A stretch of DNA of 17,165 bases from Methanobacteriota archaeon (lineage in GTDB: Archaea > Thermoplasmatota > Poseidoniia > Poseidoniales > Poseidoniaceae): NCBI GenBank assembly GCA_002725275.1, contig PBOE01000015.1, positions 5,170-22,334 on the forward strand, written 5' to 3'. Under the pieces are notes generated by a model. It was not told the DNA's origin and did no database searches. It saw only the letters and a program-made list of their open reading frames with translations. This document shows, in pieces, positions 14,777 through 17,165 of this stretch. Positions within the stretch are counted from its first letter, which is position 1; every line of letters starts with the position of its first letter. The position numbers were made by a program, and so were the translations under genes.

Positions 14777-15709
14777 TCAGGCAAGAGCGGAGGCCAGGTC
14801 CTCGCTCAGGTTGTTGAACCGGTTCTTCAGTTCCTCCAGGGCCATGTTGAAGGCCGTGACCGGGTCGAGGCTACCGTCGGTCTCGTAGGAGAACACGTAG
14901 GCTCCATCAACCGGTTCGAGGGTGATGGCGTCGTCAAAGGCGTCTTCTCGACCGGTGCCTTCACCCACTTGATGCAGGGCCTTTTCGAGGTCCATCACGT
15001 GGTTGATGTTGGTCAATTTCTTGTCCTTTCCAAACAGTTTGGCGTCGATGGCCGTGCCGTCAGAGGTTGTGAGACCAAGGTCGAACAGCACGCTGGCCTT
15101 CTTTGGCTTGTTGAGGACGGCGGTGCGGTGCGGTCGGAAGCCGACGGCGGCCACGGGGGACCACTTGGCGTGGTCGCGGCCTCGGCCGAGGACGGCGAAG
15201 GCGTAGAACTCGAGGAACTGTCCCTTGGACAGCACCGTCAGCGGAATCTGCTTGTGTTCGTCGCGGATGTCAAAGACGGGGTCGGAAATGGTGGTGATGT
15301 CTCCGGCGTACACCGTTTTGAAGTTCTCTTCAGCATCGGCTGCGGGGCCTCGAGCCGAGAGGGTGTAGAGCACTTGGCACATGGGGCAACCCTTGTCCTT
15401 CTCAACAACGTCCTGGCAGTTGACGCATTCGTTGGGGAACACCAGCCCTTCGTCGAGGTTGGTGGGAATGGGGATCATGGCCAAGCGGTGGGCGAGGACT
15501 TCGTCGGGGAGCACGTTGACCGATTCCACGACTTCGCCCTTGTTGTCTTGCGTGACACCTTGGGAAAAATCCACGCGAGTGATGGCGAGCTTGGGGACAT
15601 CGGCGATCAGGGCTCGGCGAATAGCGTTGACCTGGGAAGCGTCGGTTTCGCTGATGAGGATACGGATCTCGTGGCCTCGTGGCCAGCCTTCAACAATCTC
15701 GGTCTTCAT
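14777..15709 (-). CDS. rpoD: DNA-directed RNA polymerase subunit D (Rpo3)
   Basis: This is the archaeal counterpart of Rpb3 and of the bacterial alpha N-terminal domain; it dimerises with subunit L to nucleate polymerase assembly. The start at ATG 15707-15709 (310 residues, MKTEIVEGW) is preferred. AAGGAG lies 9 nt upstream, and other archaeal D subunits begin close to this point. An ATG at 15725-15727, overlapping the rps11 stop as TGATG, would add six residues. ETDASQVNAIRRALIADVP (21-39) is the conserved alpha-motif helix. Cys 95, 98, 108 and 111 (CVNC...CPMCQ) sit where Rpb3 has its zinc loop before the LTL strand. There is no other Cys, so the D3 region (about 193-259) lacks the Cys set that holds a [4Fe-4S] cluster in Sulfolobus. 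The C-terminal helix (TAFNMALEELKNRFNNL) completes the dimerisation domain. Confidence 0.96.
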   Translation of the reverse strand: MKTEIVEGWPRGHEIRILISETDASQVNAIRRALIADVPKLAITRVDFSQGVTQDNKGEVVESVNVLPDEVLAHRLAMIPIPTNLDEGLVFPNECVNCQDVVEKDKGCPMCQVLYTLSARGPAADAEENFKTVYAGDITTISDPVFDIRDEHKQIPLTVLSKGQFLEFYAFAVLGRGRDHAKWSPVAAVGFRPHRTAVLNKPKKASVLFDLGLTTSDGTAIDAKLFGKDKKLTNINHVMDLEKALHQVGEGTGREDAFDDAITLEPVDGAYVFSYETDGSLDPVTAFNMALEELKNRFNNLSEDLASALA

Positions 15710-15718
15710 GTGTTTCAA

Positions 15719-15724
15719 CTCCTT
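15719..15724 (-). promoter_or_regulatory. Shine-Dalgarno site deciding the rpoD start
   Basis: AAGGAG on the minus strand lies 9 nt before ATG 15707-15709 and just inside the frame begun by the upstream ATG 15725-15727. It cannot serve the upstream ATG, so it argues that translation of subunit D starts at the inner ATG. Confidence 0.55.
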
Positions 15725-15726
15725 CA

Positions 15727-16113
15727 TCAGACGCGCCGTCCACGACGTCCGCCTTTCTTTTTGGTGCCATCGTGAGCGATGGGGGTGACGTCTTCAATGC
15801 GAGTGATGGTCATGCCGGCACGGGTCAGTGCGCGGATGGCGGCTTGGGCACCGGGACCGGTGTTGTTGGAAAGGTTCCCACCCGGAGCACGGTACTTGAC
15901 GATGAGTTCGTTGAATTCTTTGTCCTTGAGGGCGTCGGCCATGCGTTCAGCAGCACGGGTGGCAGCGAACTGACCGCCTTTGTCCTTGCCAGCCTTGACG
16001 ACTTCACCGCCGTTGCAGGTGGTGATGGTTTCCGCACCGGTCAGGTCGGTGGCGGTCATCAGGATGTTGTTGTAGGAGCTGAAGATGTTGACAATGGCTT
16101 TGCGAGACATCAT
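15727..16113 (-). CDS. rps11: 30S ribosomal protein S11
   Basis: S11 is a small-subunit platform protein that binds 16S rRNA near the 3' region. The 128 residues match the usual archaeal length. Diagnostic stretches are [18 protein letters not shown] (10-27), [13 protein letters not shown] (47-59) and [20 protein letters not shown] (75-94). The C-terminal [24 protein letters not shown] is the typical basic tail. There are two adjacent start codons (ATGATG); the first overlaps the rps4 stop by 4 nt as ATGA, with AGGAGG 6 nt upstream. This indicates translational coupling with rps4. Confidence 0.98.
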   Translation of the reverse strand: MMSRKAIVNIFSSYNNILMTATDLTGAETITTCNGGEVVKAGKDKGGQFAATRAAERMADALKDKEFNELIVKYRAPGGNLSNNTGPGAQAAIRALTRAGMTITRIEDVTPIAHDGTKKKGGRRGRRV

Positions 16114-16760
16114 TCACCGCCTCCTTCGATGGCTTCTGTTGAGGCCTCAGCGGCTTCCTGAACTTCCTGAGCGAACTCGGCCGTGGCTTCGGGACTCACG
16201 TCTTCATCTTCGTAGTTGGCGGCCTCGCGGACGCCCTCGATGGCCTTGCGAATCGGGTGGTTGGGGTCGTTGAGCGGGGAAGCGGGGTGGTATCGGAGTT
16301 CGCCCTCCTCGTCACGGCTCACGGCGTAAGATGGGATGGTGATCTTCTGGTCGCCGATGCAGATTTGGCCGTGGGTGACCAGTTGCCGTGCCTGCTTCAT
16401 GGTGCAGGCCAGCCCTTTGTAGTAGACTTGTGCTTGGAGGCGACGGTTGAGCACGTCCTCCGTGCTCAGCGAGAGAATGTCACCGAGTTCGGCGTCGGAT
16501 TCGATGAGTCCTTTGTGGTGCAGGGAGCGGAGAAGGTCTTCCCGCTCTCGCTTGCCGTGGCCTTCGGTGGTGTCGATGTTGCCGATGAGCCGCATGGCCT
16601 GGCGTCGATGTCGGCGCAGCTGGGACTTGGCCTTCCAAATCTCCTTCATGTTCTTGAGACCGTGATTGGCTTGAATGGCGTGCTCTTCTTCAATTCGGTC
16701 GGCCTTCCAAGGGTGCGAAGGCGTGTCGTATTTGGGTCGTGAAAACTTTGGCTCTCCCAT
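16110..16760 (-). CDS. rps4: 30S ribosomal protein S4
   Basis: S4 is a primary 16S rRNA-binding assembly protein of the small-subunit body. The 216 residues begin [18 protein letters not shown], the archaeal/eukaryotic S4(S9e)-type N-terminus. Conserved [11 protein letters not shown] follows, then the S4 RNA-binding domain (about 107-155: [40 protein letters not shown]). The last 40 residues form an Ala/Glu-rich acidic tail ([20 protein letters not shown]), which makes the protein longer than the usual 170-190 residues of archaeal S4. The start has GAGGAGG 7 nt upstream and lies 15 nt after the rps13 stop. The 3' end overlaps rps11. Confidence 0.97.
   Translation of the reverse strand: MGEPKFSRPKYDTPSHPWKADRIEEEHAIQANHGLKNMKEIWKAKSQLRRHRRQAMRLIGNIDTTEGHGKREREDLLRSLHHKGLIESDAELGDILSLSTEDVLNRRLQAQVYYKGLACTMKQARQLVTHGQICIGDQKITIPSYAVSRDEEGELRYHPASPLNDPNHPIRKAIEGVREAANYEDEDVSPEATAEFAQEVQEAAEASTEAIEGGGE
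16120..16125 (-). promoter_or_regulatory. Shine-Dalgarno site of rps11 inside rps4
   Basis: AGGAGG lies 6 nt before the first ATG of rps11 and 9 nt before the second. This favours the first ATG and supports coupling to rps4 translation. Confidence 0.6.
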
Positions 16761-16767
16761 CTTGATT

Positions 16768-16774
16768 CCTCCTC
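16768..16774 (-). promoter_or_regulatory. Shine-Dalgarno site of rps4
   Basis: GAGGAGG lies 7 nt before the rps4 ATG, in the short rps13-rps4 junction. It is a full-strength archaeal ribosome binding site and fixes the start. Confidence 0.7.
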
Positions 16775-16775
16775 A

Positions 16776-17165
16776 TCACTTCTTTCGGCTGACACCCAAG
16801 GTCAGGCCGCCGCGGCCGTTGGAACGACCGCGCTGTCCACGAACCTTGTTGCCGGAGGCGTGGCGAACACCACGGTAGCACTTCATGGTTCGAAGACGGT
16901 TGATGTCGTCTTGAAGGGTTAATCGGACCTGTTGACCCGTCAGATGAATCTCGTTGCCCGTCTCCAAGTCGCGCTGTCGGTTGAGCATCCAGAGGGGGAC
17001 GTTCTCAGCGTACGATTCAATGGCGACCCGGAGTTGCTCTTGCTGGTCGGTGTCGAGGAAACCAGCGAGGGCGTAGGGATCAAAGCCGGTGTTCTTGCAA
17101 ATTTGGATGGCGGTGCGGGCACCGACGCCTTTGACCGAGGTCAGGGCGGTCGCCAGAGGCTTCAA
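16776..17165 (-). CDS. rps13: 30S ribosomal protein S13 (N-terminus beyond right edge)
   Basis: S13 sits in the head of the small subunit, contacting P-site tRNA and the large-subunit bridge. The 130 in-window codons (129 residues plus stop) begin LKPLATALTSVKGVGARTA, which aligns slightly inside known archaeal S13. The TTG at the edge is therefore internal and roughly 20 residues are missing. Diagnostic stretches are the helix-two-turn-helix TSVKGVGARTAIQI, LRTMKCYRGVRHASGNKVRG (the conserved rRNA-binding loop) and QRGRSNGRGG. It is the first gene seen of the rps13-rps4-rps11-rpoD cluster, in canonical archaeal order. Confidence 0.97.
   Translation of the reverse strand: MKPLATALTSVKGVGARTAIQICKNTGFDPYALAGFLDTDQQEQLRVAIESYAENVPLWMLNRQRDLETGNEIHLTGQQVRLTLQDDINRLRTMKCYRGVRHASGNKVRGQRGRSNGRGGLTLGVSRKK

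Noticed and set aside
14642..15775. 377-residue plus-strand open frame across rpoD
   Set aside because: Antisense of a clear RNA polymerase subunit in an operon; no conserved motif in the plus frame.
1..17165. tRNA or other structured RNA genes
   Set aside because: No T-loop GGTTCRA-type motif with a matching acceptor stem was seen by eye in any intergenic gap, all of which are short. A covariance-model scan was not possible.

Overview
The window most likely comes from an uncultured marine Group II / Poseidoniales-type euryarchaeon. This is an inference from gene content. The archaeal alpha-type ribosomal operon (S13, S4, S11, RNA polymerase subunit D) runs in canonical order, followed by an archaeal pantoate kinase. 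Two large surface proteins carry long thrombospondin-3-like Asp-rich repeats of a kind I associate with this group. There is also a membrane-anchored winged-helix regulator and a bacterial-type leucyl-tRNA synthetase. GC content is high throughout, coding is dense, and no stretch over about 115 bases lacks a gene. I see no tRNA, rRNA, CRISPR array, insertion sequence or integrase.

Layout. Positions 1-839 (minus) hold the N-terminal part of a winged-helix plus P-loop (STAND/AAA-like) ATPase that runs off the left edge. A 113-bp divergent promoter region follows. Rightward from 953 come a seven-bladed WD40-like propeller protein with a TSP3 stalk and membrane anchor (953-4384), a secreted-domain/TM/tandem-winged-helix membrane regulator (4443-6992) and leuS (7080-9905). 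leuS ends exactly where a convergent second propeller-TSP3-TM surface protein ends (9906-12602, minus). Divergent from that gene is a TPD-motif PD-(D/E)XK protein that looks like a full-length homologue of human CDIN1/C15orf41 (about 12675-13718, plus). It overlaps the 3' end of the leftward ribosomal/transcription operon by 17 bp. That operon reads rps13 (partial at the right edge), rps4, rps11, rpoD, pantoate kinase (17165 down to 13702).

How the genes fit together. The right third is housekeeping: translation, transcription and CoA synthesis, with tight overlaps and clear Shine-Dalgarno sites. The left two thirds are dominated by cell-surface biology. Two independent proteins share one architecture (signal peptide, seven-bladed propeller, Ca-binding-type Asp-rich stalk, C-terminal TM). 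One lies 58 bp upstream of a transmembrane one-component regulator whose ectodomain is four BsuPI-like domains with a Cys pair each. A sensor/surface-protein partnership is plausible but unproven. The most noteworthy items are the archaeal CDIN1-like nuclease, the membrane regulator beside the surface propeller, and the LeuRS that joins a bacterial-type core to an archaeal-looking C-terminal tail.
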